A DNA stretch of 64,000 nt from an uncultured Bacteroidales bacterium (GCA_905234455.1 CAJOIH010000001.1:52944-116943); one strand, 5' to 3'. Shown: positions 1 through 10,290, counted from the first letter of the stretch. Numbers and translations: made by a program. The notes: a model not told the origin generated them from the sequence alone.

Positions 1-768
1 CAGGAAGACCAGGGCGTCTCCATGGCTCGTAACCATGGGGTGGATGCCTCTCAAGGCGAATACCTTTGTTTTCTCGATGCTGACGACTGGTGGGAACCGG
101 GCTTCCTGGAAGGGATGGCTGGCCTGATCTCTTCATTTCCTGAGGCTGGCATCTATGGCACTAACTATACCATCGTCAATGAGACGAAACACAAGACTCG
201 TGTGTCGCCCATAGGAGTGGAACCCGGCTTCGAAAAAGGGTATATCAACTATTGCCAAGTGTATGCCGCTACCATGGCCATGCCCTTGACATCCAGCTCG
301 GTGGCCATACCTCGGCGGGTCTTTGAAGAGATGAAAGGCTTTCCGGAAGGTATTGCCATGGGCGAGGATTTCCTGCTTTGGATCCATATCGCGATGAAAT
401 ACAAGGTGGCTTTCTTGAACCAACCGCTGGCCTGCTACAATCAGGATGTGGACCAGCAACACAGGAGCGTGGGTCGCCTGCACCCGACAGAGAAACACAT
501 GCTGTGGAACTTGACGGATTTGGAACCTCTTGAAGTCGCCGACCAAGATTATAAGAAATTGGTGGATGCGCTGAGAGTCAATGGGTTGATGGAGTATTAT
601 ATTCATGAGGGGTTTCATGAGAGTGCCAAACGCGAATTGGCTAAAGTGGATTGGCGCCTGCAACCCAAACAATGGAAAAAGCGGTATCAAAGACCGGTGG
701 GTTGGCTGAGGCTTGAACAGCGCTTGCTGAAAATCGGTTCAAAGGTTAAACAACTATTGCGTTTCTAA
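1..768 (+). CDS. Glycosyltransferase family 2, 5'-truncated by window edge
   Basis: Frame is open from base 1 (QEDQGVSMARNHGVDASQGEYLCFLDADDWW); GT2 motif ARNxGxxxxxGEYxxFLDxDDxW. Confidence 0.85.
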   Translation, partial: QEDQGVSMARNHGVDASQGEYLCFLDADDWWEPGFLEGMAGLISSFPEAGIYGTNYTIVNETKHKTRVSPIGVEPGFEKGYINYCQVYAATMAMPLTSSSVAIPRRVFEEMKGFPEGIAMGEDFLLWIHIAMKYKVAFLNQPLACYNQDVDQQHRSVGRLHPTEKHMLWNLTDLEPLEVADQDYKKLVDALRVNGLMEYYIHEGFHESAKRELAKVDWRLQPKQWKKRYQRPVGWLRLEQRLLKIGSKVKQLLRF

Positions 769-773
769 CAAAG

Positions 774-1598
774 ATGAAACTGGCGACAGTAGTAGTGTGC
801 TATCATCCTAGTCCGGAATTATTGGAGAACATCACCTCCTATTCTGACGGGTCAGCGCTCCTGTTCATCTGGGACAATACACCGGGTGGATCGGAAATGA
901 TGAAATCCATACCTCTGAGGGCGCATTGGCGGCTTTTGAACATGGGAGGCGAAAACCAAGGACTGGCATTTGCCTATAATAGGGCGATGGAGATGGCAAA
1001 GAAGGAGGGGTGCACACATGTGATGACCATGGACCAAGACTCCCGTTTTGAACACTTTGACCGTTTTTTGGCAGCTGTTTCAGCTGTGACAGACCCTTCT
1101 TATGGCATGTTCTGTCCCCCGCTTAACCAGCCTGATTGTCAACAAAACAAGGAGGTCCCTCATGCGGCACAAAGTGGCTGCGTTTTCGACATGCAAATGA
1201 TAGATAGGATCGGTGGTTTCCGCGAGGATTTCTTTATCGGAATGGTAGATGTGGAGATGCAGTTGAGGGCGTCACGAGCTGGCTACAAGATCTTGTGCGT
1301 GGCTGGTTGCAACTTGGTGCATCATATCGGTTCGGAGCGTAAGGTGAAGGTCATGGGACACCAGTCGGGGGTATCCGACTACAGCCCCTTGCGCCATTAC
1401 TACGACAGCCGAAACCGCATCTTGATGTGGCGTGAGTTTCCTGATGACTTTTCTTTTGGCGGCAAAATGAAACACTTCCTCAACCGGATGAAAACCATGT
1501 TGAAAATCGTTTTGTTTGAAGATGCCAAATGGAAAAAAATCAAAGCCATCATTAGAGGGACATACAATGGTTTGGCCAATAAGGTCAAGCCTTATTAA
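774..1598 (+). CDS. Glycosyltransferase family 2, rhamnosyltransferase-like
   Basis: VVVCYHP, WDNTPGG, MTMDQDSRF, GGFREDFFIGMVDVEMQLRASRAGYK motifs. Confidence 0.82.
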   Translation: MKLATVVVCYHPSPELLENITSYSDGSALLFIWDNTPGGSEMMKSIPLRAHWRLLNMGGENQGLAFAYNRAMEMAKKEGCTHVMTMDQDSRFEHFDRFLAAVSAVTDPSYGMFCPPLNQPDCQQNKEVPHAAQSGCVFDMQMIDRIGGFREDFFIGMVDVEMQLRASRAGYKILCVAGCNLVHHIGSERKVKVMGHQSGVSDYSPLRHYYDSRNRILMWREFPDDFSFGGKMKHFLNRMKTMLKIVLFEDAKWKKIKAIIRGTYNGLANKVKPY

Positions 1599-1609
1599 CA
1601 GAAAATGAG

Positions 1610-2329
1610 ATGATTCCTAAAGTAATACATTATTGCTGGTTTGGCCGCGGCGAGATGTCGCAGTTGGCGAAGGACTGCATCGCCAGCTGGCATCGGTATA
1701 TGCCTGACTGGGAATACAAACTGTGGAATGAGGACAACTTCGATGTCGCCTCGGTGCCATACACCAAAGAGGCCTACGAGGCGAAAAAATATGCTTTCGT
1801 TACGGACTATGTGAGGCTTTGGGCCTTGTACACCGAGGGTGGCGTATACATGGATACCGATGTCGAAATCCTGAAACCGCTTGACGACTTGCTGCATCTT
1901 TCTGCATTTACAGGATACGAAGGAAGCAAAAGCCTGCCGCCAGTCACCGGCCTGATGGCCAGCCTGCCTCACGGCATTTGGGTAAAGGAACAGCTTGATT
2001 CCTATGAAAATGAGCATTTTTTGATGGAGGACGGTTCGTTCGACTTGACCACCAATACGGTTCGGATTGCTAAAATCATGCGTGACAATGGTTTTGTGCA
2101 GGATGGCACTGAACGGGATTACAAGGACTTGCGTGTGTTTCCTGTGGACTATTTCTGCCCTCGGCAAACCACCGGGGAAGCCCTTTTTACAGAAAACACC
2201 TATTGCGACCACCATTGCATGGGTTCGTGGGCGGAGGACGAAGGAGGATGGAAATCCGTGGTCAAAAGGATCGTCGGTGAACACAATATGACGAGATTAA
2301 TCAAATTGAAAAGAAAACTATTTGGATAA
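1610..2329 (+). CDS. GT32-like (OCH1/capsular) glycosyltransferase with DXD motif
   Basis: IPKVIHYCWFG start and YVRLWALYTEGGVYMDTDVEIL DXD region. Confidence 0.85.
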   Translation: MIPKVIHYCWFGRGEMSQLAKDCIASWHRYMPDWEYKLWNEDNFDVASVPYTKEAYEAKKYAFVTDYVRLWALYTEGGVYMDTDVEILKPLDDLLHLSAFTGYEGSKSLPPVTGLMASLPHGIWVKEQLDSYENEHFLMEDGSFDLTTNTVRIAKIMRDNGFVQDGTERDYKDLRVFPVDYFCPRQTTGEALFTENTYCDHHCMGSWAEDEGGWKSVVKRIVGEHNMTRLIKLKRKLFG

Positions 2330-3730
2330 ATGGTCCCATTTTTCCCTAAACCGATATCGAATAAAGGCTTCTTGCTGTATGTCATCAGCATGGTGACTGT
2401 CAGTTTGGTCTTCTTCAACTATGCTATTGGAGTTGAATGGATCCTTGTTGGGAGCATCGAGGTTGCCGTGTTTTTCTTGGTGGCCGCCTCCTTGACCCAA
2501 CAATGGCAACGTATACCTGCCAACTTCTACACCAGAAATTTATTTTGGCTTGCCTTGGTTCTCCGAGTGGTTTGGGTCGTTTTCTCCTATTACTTTTATC
2601 TGGATCAAACCGGTAAGCCTTTTGAGTTTGATGCTGCCGACTCGGTGGCATATCATGCTGATGCAGAATGGCTTGCCGTAGCGTCGTGGGAATCGGTCTT
2701 CGATTATCTATTTGTTAACCGTAGTGGTTATTCCGATTCGGGTTACTTATTGTACCTCGCTTTTCTATATCGATTGATCGGACCTAATATTTTGGTCGCC
2801 AGATTGATGAAAGCCCTCTATGGGGCAATTACCTGTTTGTTGATTTATCGTCTGACACGAAGGATGGCTGGCGAAAGCACGGGTAGGATGGCAGGAGTAT
2901 TTGCCATGTTGATGCCCAATCTGATCAATTATTGCGGGCTTCATCTGAAAGAAACGGAGATGCTGCTCCTGATAGTGCTCTTTTTGGAACGGTCCGACTA
3001 TGTGCTGAGAAATGATAAAGTCAAGGTGTTGGATGTCATCATCCCAGTGCTGATAGCTGTATCGTTGTTTCTCTTCCGTACCGTGTTGGGTGCGGTTGCA
3101 CTGTTCTCTTTTGTGACGGGATTGGTGTTTTATCGTGGTAACGTAGCCGCAAAAAGGAGAAGGATTGTCATTATCTTATGGTCGGTGTTTGCCATGGCCT
3201 ATTTTGCAGGAGGAACCATTATCAATGAGGTGGAGGAGGTGTGGCAGGAAAAAGACTGGAATCAGGATGTCAAACGCGAGGCACAGACGAGCCAGGGTAA
3301 TTTGTGGGCAAAGTATGCCACAGGTACAGTGATGGCACCTATGATGTTTGTACTGCCCTTTTCCACCTTTGTGGATACCGGACAGCAGAACCAGCTGGTG
3401 ATGCACGGTGGCAATTATGTCAGGAATTTTATGGGTGTTTTTGTGCTGATTGCCTTGTATAGCGCCGTGTTTCTCAAGAAAAACTGGCGTGATTTTGCCT
3501 TGATAGGCGCATTTGCCGCAGGCTATTTGGGTGTGGTATCCTTCAGCGGATTCTCCAATTCCGAGCGATTCCTGCTACCAGGCCTTCCTTGCCTGATCGT
3601 CTTTTGGGCATATGGTGTATCGTTACTTGGAGCCAAGAGCTATAGGTTCGTGAGATATTGGTATTGGGTCGTCCTCGCTATGGAAGTCGGATGGGCCTTC
3701 TTTAAAATCGGAAGTCGTGGTTTGTTATGA
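2330..3730 (+). CDS. Polytopic membrane protein, Wzy-polymerase or GT-C (GT39-like) family
   Basis: Many hydrophobic segments; start directly abuts preceding stop; position inside polysaccharide locus. Confidence 0.6.
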   Translation: MVPFFPKPISNKGFLLYVISMVTVSLVFFNYAIGVEWILVGSIEVAVFFLVAASLTQQWQRIPANFYTRNLFWLALVLRVVWVVFSYYFYLDQTGKPFEFDAADSVAYHADAEWLAVASWESVFDYLFVNRSGYSDSGYLLYLAFLYRLIGPNILVARLMKALYGAITCLLIYRLTRRMAGESTGRMAGVFAMLMPNLINYCGLHLKETEMLLLIVLFLERSDYVLRNDKVKVLDVIIPVLIAVSLFLFRTVLGAVALFSFVTGLVFYRGNVAAKRRRIVIILWSVFAMAYFAGGTIINEVEEVWQEKDWNQDVKREAQTSQGNLWAKYATGTVMAPMMFVLPFSTFVDTGQQNQLVMHGGNYVRNFMGVFVLIALYSAVFLKKNWRDFALIGAFAAGYLGVVSFSGFSNSERFLLPGLPCLIVFWAYGVSLLGAKSYRFVRYWYWVVLAMEVGWAFFKIGSRGLL

Positions 3731-4656
3731 TGAGAGTGCTGGTCATTGCATCGATTAATAATGGTGTTTTTGCTCCCTTTGTCCTTGAGCAAGCCGAAGC
3801 TTTAAGGAAAAGCGGCTGCGAAATCGAGCTTTATGGCATCACAGGCAAGAGTATGTCTGGATACTTGGGCAACTTTTCGACGCTGAAGCGGAAAATCCAT
3901 GAGTTTCAACCTCAGGTGATACATGCCCATTACGGCCTGTCAGGATTGCTGGCCAATCTCCAACGTGAGGTGCCGGTAGTTACCACCTTCCATGGCTCGG
4001 ATATCAACGATTCGAAAGTCATCCGTTTTTCCCGCACGGCCATGCGGTTGTCGGCTTGGAATATCTTCGTATCACGCGGCCTCATGGAAAAAGCACGGGC
4101 GAACAAAAGAAGCTCGCTGATCCCTTGTGGCGTTGACGTGGATGATTATCCATTGGTTGATAAAACTGAAGCGCGAAAAAAGATGGGCCTGAACCCTAGT
4201 GGGAAATATGTGTTGTTTGCAGGTGCTTTCGACATAGAAGTAAAGAACGCTCCCTTGGCTCGGCAAGCTGTCGAAAGGCTGGATGCTGAGCTGTTGGAGC
4301 TGAAAGGCTATAACCGCCAAGAGGTGAACCTGATGCTTTGTGCTGCCGATGTCATGCTTTTGACTTCACTTGCCGAAGGATCGCCGCAAGTGGTCAAAGA
4401 GGCCATGGCGTGCGGATGTCCGATTGTGAGTGTGGATGTGGGTGATGTACAAGAACGACTCCGTGGCCTTGAAGGCTGTTATGTGGCTCAAACCCGTGAG
4501 CCCCAGGAACTGTATGAGTGCTTGCGAAAGGCTGTGTCGTTTGAAGGACGTACGGAAGGCCGCAATCGCATCATGGCTGATGGTCTGGACAATAGGATCA
4601 TCGCACAACATATTATTGAAATCTACGAAAGAGTCGGTCTTCATGGAACTCATTGA
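3727..4656 (+). CDS. Glycosyltransferase family 4
   Basis: HAHYGLSG, TTFHGSDIN, PCGVDVDDYP, TSLAEGSPQVVKEAMACGCPIVSVDVGDV; 4-nt overlap with previous gene. Confidence 0.87.
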   Translation: MMRVLVIASINNGVFAPFVLEQAEALRKSGCEIELYGITGKSMSGYLGNFSTLKRKIHEFQPQVIHAHYGLSGLLANLQREVPVVTTFHGSDINDSKVIRFSRTAMRLSAWNIFVSRGLMEKARANKRSSLIPCGVDVDDYPLVDKTEARKKMGLNPSGKYVLFAGAFDIEVKNAPLARQAVERLDAELLELKGYNRQEVNLMLCAADVMLLTSLAEGSPQVVKEAMACGCPIVSVDVGDVQERLRGLEGCYVAQTREPQELYECLRKAVSFEGRTEGRNRIMADGLDNRIIAQHIIEIYERVGLHGTH

Positions 4657-5644
4657 TCTGAATAGTGTCAAGCGCGACAAGTGGTGCATATTGGTTGACA
4701 AATCGCCGGTGGCCACGTGGTTCCAAACCCCAGAGGCATACAACTTCTTCAGAGGCCTTGCGTTTGTGGAACCCTTTGGGACTGCCGTCGTGGACAATGG
4801 AGAGTTGAAAGGTCTGGCGCTAGGCTGGATTCAAAAAGATGGAAGCGCAATAAAACGCTATCTATCAAGGAGAGCCATCGTCTTCGGTGGGGTGCTTTTA
4901 TGTGATGACATCACCGCTGAAGCCTTGAAAGCATTGCTCTTAAAACTGAAAAACGATCTGAGCAAGAAAGCCATTTATCTCGAGATTCGCAATTTCAATG
5001 ACTATAGCCGCTGGCGAATTGTATTTGAGGAATGCGGATTCAGCTACGAGCCCCATTATAACGTTCAGATAGACACTACATCCTTGGAATCGGTTGATCA
5101 AAAATTGGATCGCAACCGCAAACGGAATATCAGGAAAGCAGTTGGACAAGGTGTTGTCATCGACACCGAACCGAGCAATGAAGACTTGAAACGGTATTAT
5201 GCAATGCTCACGGAACTGTATCGTACCAAGGTGAAAACGCCATTATATCCCTTCGAGTTTTTCGAACGACTTCGTAAAGTGGAAGGATCCAAGTTCTTTA
5301 TGGTCAAAACCCCCACGGGCGAATTGACCGGAGGCCTTGTTTGTGTCTGTTTGGAGGGCCGTGCGGTTTATGTATGGATGGCTTGCGGTGAGGATCGGCA
5401 ATTTAGGGAGCTATCGCCCTCGGTGATGGCAAACTATGCAGGCATCCGCTTTGCAGCGGAAAACGGTTTCTCGCGTTTCGATTTCATGGGAGCCGGTCGG
5501 CCTGATGATGGCGGTTACGGGGTGCGTGATTTCAAGTTGGATTTCGGCGGTACCCTGGTAGAACATGGACGGTTCTTATGTGTGCGCCATCCGTTGCTAT
5601 TCAAAGTTGGAAAACTGGGTGTGAATCTGATGAAACGCCTTTGA
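4643..5644 (+). CDS. FemAB/GNAT-like acyltransferase (aminoacyl/peptidyl-transfer fold)
   Basis: ORF track opens at 4430 but MELIDLNSVKRDKW at 4643 fits the preceding gene end; C-terminal MANYAGIRFAAENGFSRFDFMGAGRPDDGGYGVRDFKLDFGG is FemAB-like. Confidence 0.75.
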   Translation: MELIDLNSVKRDKWCILVDKSPVATWFQTPEAYNFFRGLAFVEPFGTAVVDNGELKGLALGWIQKDGSAIKRYLSRRAIVFGGVLLCDDITAEALKALLLKLKNDLSKKAIYLEIRNFNDYSRWRIVFEECGFSYEPHYNVQIDTTSLESVDQKLDRNRKRNIRKAVGQGVVIDTEPSNEDLKRYYAMLTELYRTKVKTPLYPFEFFERLRKVEGSKFFMVKTPTGELTGGLVCVCLEGRAVYVWMACGEDRQFRELSPSVMANYAGIRFAAENGFSRFDFMGAGRPDDGGYGVRDFKLDFGGTLVEHGRFLCVRHPLLFKVGKLGVNLMKRL

Positions 5645-5645
5645 T

Positions 5646-6665
5646 ATGAAACCAAGGCTTGAAATACGATTTGACAAAGACTTGCGGCTCGCATTCAGGC
5701 GCCGAAAGCCCGCTTATGCTCCTTGTGACAACGAGTTCCTCCTGAATCATGCCCGTAGTGGACTGCTATTGGCATTGCAGGCTTTGGGACTGCCCCGGGG
5801 TAGTAGGGTGGGTGTGATGGCGCTCAATTGCCATACCGTGATGAATGCGGTAGCTCAGGCAGGGTGCCGACCTGTGTTTATAGATGTCGACAACAACCTC
5901 CAACTCGACCAGGAGGATCTTCAAAGGAAATCGGACGGACTTCGTGCGCTCATTGTGACGCATCTTTTTGGCATCCTCAATGACATTCAGGCGATTCAGC
6001 AAAGCTTCCCCAACCTGATCATTATCGAAGATTGTGCCCATGCCTTTGGTAAACCCATAGAAGGTAGTTTTGGTGTTTATAGTATAGGTCAGGGAAAAAT
6101 GCCTTCGTTGGGCGATGGTGGCATTCTGTTGGTGAACGACACCAACTTCATCAACACTGCTCAATCGCTATATAATGCCCTCCCTGAGTATTCAAAGTGG
6201 AACGAAACCAAGCTCTATCTAAGATTGCAACTGTCGAGCTGGTTCAATAGTAGGATGCTTTATGGCTGGCTTTCCATGCCTTTGAAACGATGGCGCAAAC
6301 CTCAATCCGGCAAGGAAACCATCGTTATGAAAAAGAGGTCGGCTGGGGTTCAAGCCATGTTGTCCCTGCGAAAAGACTCCGTCAAAGAAATGATTGAACG
6401 ACATAGGGCAACTGCACAGAAAGAAATTGATCGGTTGAACAGCAATCCATTGGTAATCAAAACGTTGGTTGGCGAGAATGCTTTCATGTTGCCTGTGCTT
6501 TGCTCTGATGTGACGTTGTTGAAAACCCAATATGCCCAGAGGGGCGTTGAAACCGCCACCCATTTCGCCAACAGCATCCTGTGGGCAAAAGAATTCGGTT
6601 ATCAAGGCGATTGCCCTAACACCGAGAAACTGCTTTCCGAACTGTTGGTGATTCCAGTTTATTGA
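5646..6665 (+). CDS. DegT/DnrJ/EryC1/StrS-family sugar aminotransferase
   Basis: PVFIDVD, IIIEDCAHAFG and candidate PLP lysine segment YSIGQGKMPSLGDGG. Confidence 0.78.
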   Translation: MKPRLEIRFDKDLRLAFRRRKPAYAPCDNEFLLNHARSGLLLALQALGLPRGSRVGVMALNCHTVMNAVAQAGCRPVFIDVDNNLQLDQEDLQRKSDGLRALIVTHLFGILNDIQAIQQSFPNLIIIEDCAHAFGKPIEGSFGVYSIGQGKMPSLGDGGILLVNDTNFINTAQSLYNALPEYSKWNETKLYLRLQLSSWFNSRMLYGWLSMPLKRWRKPQSGKETIVMKKRSAGVQAMLSLRKDSVKEMIERHRATAQKEIDRLNSNPLVIKTLVGENAFMLPVLCSDVTLLKTQYAQRGVETATHFANSILWAKEFGYQGDCPNTEKLLSELLVIPVY

Positions 6666-7678
6666 AAAAGAGACCCATGTATAGTTTTAAGCAGATCATA
6701 CCCTCATCAAGCGATTGGCGCATCATTGAAAGCACCTATGATAACACCGTGTACAAAACCGGGCCGTGGTTCGGCTATCTGGAGAAGATTGGCTGCAAGC
6801 CATTCCTGTGCGAGGTCTGTAAAGAGGGTGAGAAAATTGGGTTTTTCGTTGGTGAACGGAAACGCCGCCTTTTCAACATCATCGGCGCTCCCATCGAGGG
6901 AGTGGGTACAGCCCACCAAGGACTGGCGATGCTCAAGGACACTTCTGCCGAAGAACGTATCGCCATATACAACGCATTGGCGGCATGGCTTTTCCGGAAA
7001 CGCCTTGCTGTTTGGCTTCAAGTGGAAGATCAATGTATCACCGAGACCGATGCCCAAGGGGCGAATGTCAATTATGAAGGACACGAACGAAACCAAATCG
7101 ATCTGACCATCGACGAGGAGGTGCTGTTTCATCAAATGTCGCAGAAATCCTGCCGGTACATGATCAATAAAGCCCTTAAGGATGGTGTTGTGATTCGCGA
7201 GGCCACTGATCCCGATGCTTTTCTCGATGTGCATTTCAACCAACATCAACAGCTGATGCGGAGCAAAGGATTGGATGTCTTGAAACCCAAGCCTGTGTTC
7301 AAAAACTTGATCGAGGCCACCTGGCCTGACGAAATGCTGTTGCTTGAAGCGGTGTCGTCCAATGGAACCGTTATCGGCACGGGTATGTATGCCGTCAACC
7401 ACGGTAGCGCCTGTTACTTTAGTGCCGCCTTTGACAAAGATTGCGGCGTCAGTCCCAACGAATTGATGAATTGGGAGGCGATCAGACGATGCAAAGCGCG
7501 CGGTGCTCGCTTCTTCGACTTCAACGGCGTAGCCCAATGGAAATTCAAATACGGCGGCACCTATTATATTCAACCACGGCTGGTGTATATGAAATACAAA
7601 TGGTTGACGGGAGCGAGGGAAAAAGCCTCGAAGTTATACCATAGATATCGCTATAAATTGGTTAAAATAGGAATCTGA
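6662..7678 (+). CDS. FemAB/GNAT-like acyltransferase
   Basis: SQKSCRYMINKALKDGVVIREA and C-terminal ARFFDFNGVAQWKFKYGGTYYIQPRLVYMKYKW. Confidence 0.75.
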   Translation: MKKRPMYSFKQIIPSSSDWRIIESTYDNTVYKTGPWFGYLEKIGCKPFLCEVCKEGEKIGFFVGERKRRLFNIIGAPIEGVGTAHQGLAMLKDTSAEERIAIYNALAAWLFRKRLAVWLQVEDQCITETDAQGANVNYEGHERNQIDLTIDEEVLFHQMSQKSCRYMINKALKDGVVIREATDPDAFLDVHFNQHQQLMRSKGLDVLKPKPVFKNLIEATWPDEMLLLEAVSSNGTVIGTGMYAVNHGSACYFSAAFDKDCGVSPNELMNWEAIRRCKARGARFFDFNGVAQWKFKYGGTYYIQPRLVYMKYKWLTGAREKASKLYHRYRYKLVKIGI

Positions 7679-7683
7679 CAACC

Positions 7684-8748
7684 ATGAAGGTTTATCTTTT
7701 CTCACTCTGTCATCCGGCACATTTTCATATGTTCAAGCACACGATACATGCCCTTCAAGAGGAGGGAAACCGTGTCGTCGTCGTGGTGCGTCCCAAAGAC
7801 GTTCTTGAACAATTGTGTGCCAACGAGGGACTGTCATATGTGAAGGTGGGTGAACTGTCAACGGGTAAGGGGAAGATGGCCAAAGCCTTGGAAGTGGTGC
7901 GCCGTTTCCGTGCCATCGCCAGGATTGTCAGGAAAGAAAAACCATGCATGTTGATCGGTTCCGACGGCGTCATGGCGTATCTGGGTGCATGGTTCCACAT
8001 TCCCTCGTTCGAATTCTTCGACGACGACTATAGCATTATCAAGCTTTACGCATGGGCCTTCTTTCCCTTCTATACCGACCTGGTATGTCCCAATGTCACT
8101 GATCCGGGCCGTTGGAAAAAGAAAAAGACGGGTTACGAAGGCTATCAAAAGCTGGCCTACCTTCATCCCAACCGCTTTACCCCCGACAAGGCGGTGGTGG
8201 AGCGCTATTTCCCAGCCGATGAACCCTATTTCCTGCTTCGTTTTGCCAAGCTCAATGCACATCACGATGGAGGGATGGGGGGCATCAGTGCAGAAGTGGC
8301 ACAAACTCTGATTCAAAAGTTGCTTCCTTACGGCAAAGTCTACATTACCTCAGAAAGGCAATTGGAGCCACAATTTGAGCCCTATCGCCTCCAGATCAAT
8401 CCTTCCGACATGCATCATGTATTGGCCTTTGCTCATCTTTATATTGGTGACAGCCAAAGCATGGCGGTCGAGGCGGCCATGCTTGGTACGCCTAGTTTGA
8501 GGGTCAACGACTTTGCGGGCAGGATTAGCGTGCTCGAGGAATTGGAACATAAATATGGGCTAACTTATGCTTTTCATCCTTCGGAAACACAACGGTTATA
8601 CGGCGTTTTGGATGAGCTGCTGTCCATGGAAGACCTCGATGAAGTGTTTCAGCAACGTCGTCAAACCATGCTTTCGGAGAAAATCGACGTGGCTGATTTC
8701 TTCACCTGGTTCCTCAAGAACTATCCTGCCAGCCGACAAAAACAATGA
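7684..8748 (+). CDS. DUF354-like glycosyltransferase/epimerase-fold protein
   Basis: MKVYLFSLCHPAHFHMFKHTIHALQEEGNRVVVVVRPKD; GDSQSMAVEAAMLGTPSLR. Confidence 0.75.
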   Translation: MKVYLFSLCHPAHFHMFKHTIHALQEEGNRVVVVVRPKDVLEQLCANEGLSYVKVGELSTGKGKMAKALEVVRRFRAIARIVRKEKPCMLIGSDGVMAYLGAWFHIPSFEFFDDDYSIIKLYAWAFFPFYTDLVCPNVTDPGRWKKKKTGYEGYQKLAYLHPNRFTPDKAVVERYFPADEPYFLLRFAKLNAHHDGGMGGISAEVAQTLIQKLLPYGKVYITSERQLEPQFEPYRLQINPSDMHHVLAFAHLYIGDSQSMAVEAAMLGTPSLRVNDFAGRISVLEELEHKYGLTYAFHPSETQRLYGVLDELLSMEDLDEVFQQRRQTMLSEKIDVADFFTWFLKNYPASRQKQ

Positions 8749-8751
8749 AAT

Positions 8752-9480
8752 ATGGATTTCACACTTGAAAAATATAAGGAACTGCTTGATGCCTTGGACG
8801 ATTGCGGACAAGTGATCCTTCGTCACGATGTCGACAAAAGGCCGAAAAACAGTCTCGTCATGGCATACATCGAACGTGAGATGGGGTGGAAGGCTACCTA
8901 CTATTTTCGGGCTGTCCCCGAGAGCTTCGACGAATCCATTATTCTTCAAATTGCTTCCTTGGGCCATGAAATAGGTTACCATTATGAATCATTAGCCACT
9001 TGTCATGGCAATATGGAAGCCGCATATTCCGACTTTTGTCGTAATCTAGAGAGATTTAGGTCTTTGGTTCCCGTGACTACCATAGCAATGCATGGCAGTC
9101 CGACCTCACGGTGGGACAGCCGTGAGTTATGGAAACAATATGATTATCATCATCTTGGCATCGTAACGGAACCATATCTCGATACTGATTTTTCAAAAAT
9201 CTTCTATCTGACCGATACAGGACGCCGATGGGATGGCTATCGGGTGAGCATCCGTGATAAGATCCCAACTTATCAGGAAACCTGGGAGAAGCGTGGATGG
9301 GCTTATCATAGTACCGACGATATCATCCATGCCATCCGCCAGAACACCTTCCCTGAACGGGTGATGCTCAACGTCCATCCCCAACGTTGGACCGACAACC
9401 GATTGCAATGGTTGAAAGAAATCTCCACTCAATCGGTAAAGAATATCCTAAAACGACTATTAGTTAGGAATTATTTGTAA
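8752..9480 (+). CDS. Polysaccharide deacetylase-like protein
   Basis: VILRHDVDKRPKNSL, GHEIGYHYE, HPQRW. Confidence 0.7.
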   Translation: MDFTLEKYKELLDALDDCGQVILRHDVDKRPKNSLVMAYIEREMGWKATYYFRAVPESFDESIILQIASLGHEIGYHYESLATCHGNMEAAYSDFCRNLERFRSLVPVTTIAMHGSPTSRWDSRELWKQYDYHHLGIVTEPYLDTDFSKIFYLTDTGRRWDGYRVSIRDKIPTYQETWEKRGWAYHSTDDIIHAIRQNTFPERVMLNVHPQRWTDNRLQWLKEISTQSVKNILKRLLVRNYL

Positions 9481-9485
9481 TTTTG
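9478..9485 (+). promoter_or_regulatory. Putative -7 element (TAATTTTG) ahead of the wza-like gene
   Basis: TAATTTTG matches TAnnTTTG; overlaps the TAA stop of the preceding gene; no clear -33 TTG. Confidence 0.4.
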
Positions 9486-9507
9486 TACATCGATTAAGAA
9501 ACACTCA

Positions 9508-10290
9508 ATGAAATACGCTAGACTGTTTTTGGCTTTCGCCTGTCTCGTGGTCATGGCAGGCTCATGTGTCACCCCTAAGGAAGTGAACTATCTCGATGAT
9601 GTCACTCCCGGTGTCAATATACCACTCAATAGCAAATTCGAAGCAACCATCACACCTTACGACCGGCTTCGAATCATTGTGATCGGCAACGGTACCGAAA
9701 AAGAATTGGCCGAACCTTTCAACCCTTATGGCGGCCTGCAAGAATCGGCGAGATACGACCAATCTGGTTATCTGGTGGACGTGAATGGCAACATTCAATT
9801 CCCATCACTGGGTATGCTGCACGTACAAGGTCTGACACGTCTGCAGCTGCAGGACACCATCACACACCGGCTCATTAAGGGTGGCTATATGAATGACCCC
9901 TTTGTCGACGTTCGGTTTACCAACTTCAGGGTGTTTGTGTTGGGTACAGCCGATGGGGGTAAGGTGCTCGACATTTCCAATGAACGCTGTACCTTCCTCG
10001 AAGCCCTCGCCATGGCGGGTGGATTGAGCCAGTTTTCCCGGAGAGACCATATTGCGGTGATTCGCGAAATCGACGGAGAAATGGTGACCCGCTTCCTCGA
10101 CCCGCGTTCGTCGGAAGTATTCAACGATCCCTTCTTCCTTCTTCAACAAAATGATATCATTGTCACCCAGTCCTTTAAGAGATATTATACACAGAATATA
10201 TTCAATACAAGTGTTAGCGTAATAGCTACTGTTGTATCTCTTATATCAACGGTGTCACTCATTTATTTGATGATAACAGGCAAGAACTGA
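9508..10290 (+). CDS. Wza-type polysaccharide export outer-membrane lipoprotein
   Basis: Lipobox MAGSC; ITPYDRLRIIV; SLB-like GxLxFPxLGxLxVQGLTR; C-terminal TM. Confidence 0.88.
   Translation: MKYARLFLAFACLVVMAGSCVTPKEVNYLDDVTPGVNIPLNSKFEATITPYDRLRIIVIGNGTEKELAEPFNPYGGLQESARYDQSGYLVDVNGNIQFPSLGMLHVQGLTRLQLQDTITHRLIKGGYMNDPFVDVRFTNFRVFVLGTADGGKVLDISNERCTFLEALAMAGGLSQFSRRDHIAVIREIDGEMVTRFLDPRSSEVFNDPFFLLQQNDIIVTQSFKRYYTQNIFNTSVSVIATVVSLISTVSLIYLMITGKN

Noticed and set aside
4430-4642. N-terminal extension of FemAB-like ORF into the GT4 gene
   Set aside because: Out-of-frame reading of the GT4 coding region; MELIDLN at 4643 is the better start.
6707-7573. 288-aa minus-strand ORF opposite FemAB-like gene
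   Set aside because: The sense frame fits operon spacing and a recognisable family; the antisense product has no recognisable domain.
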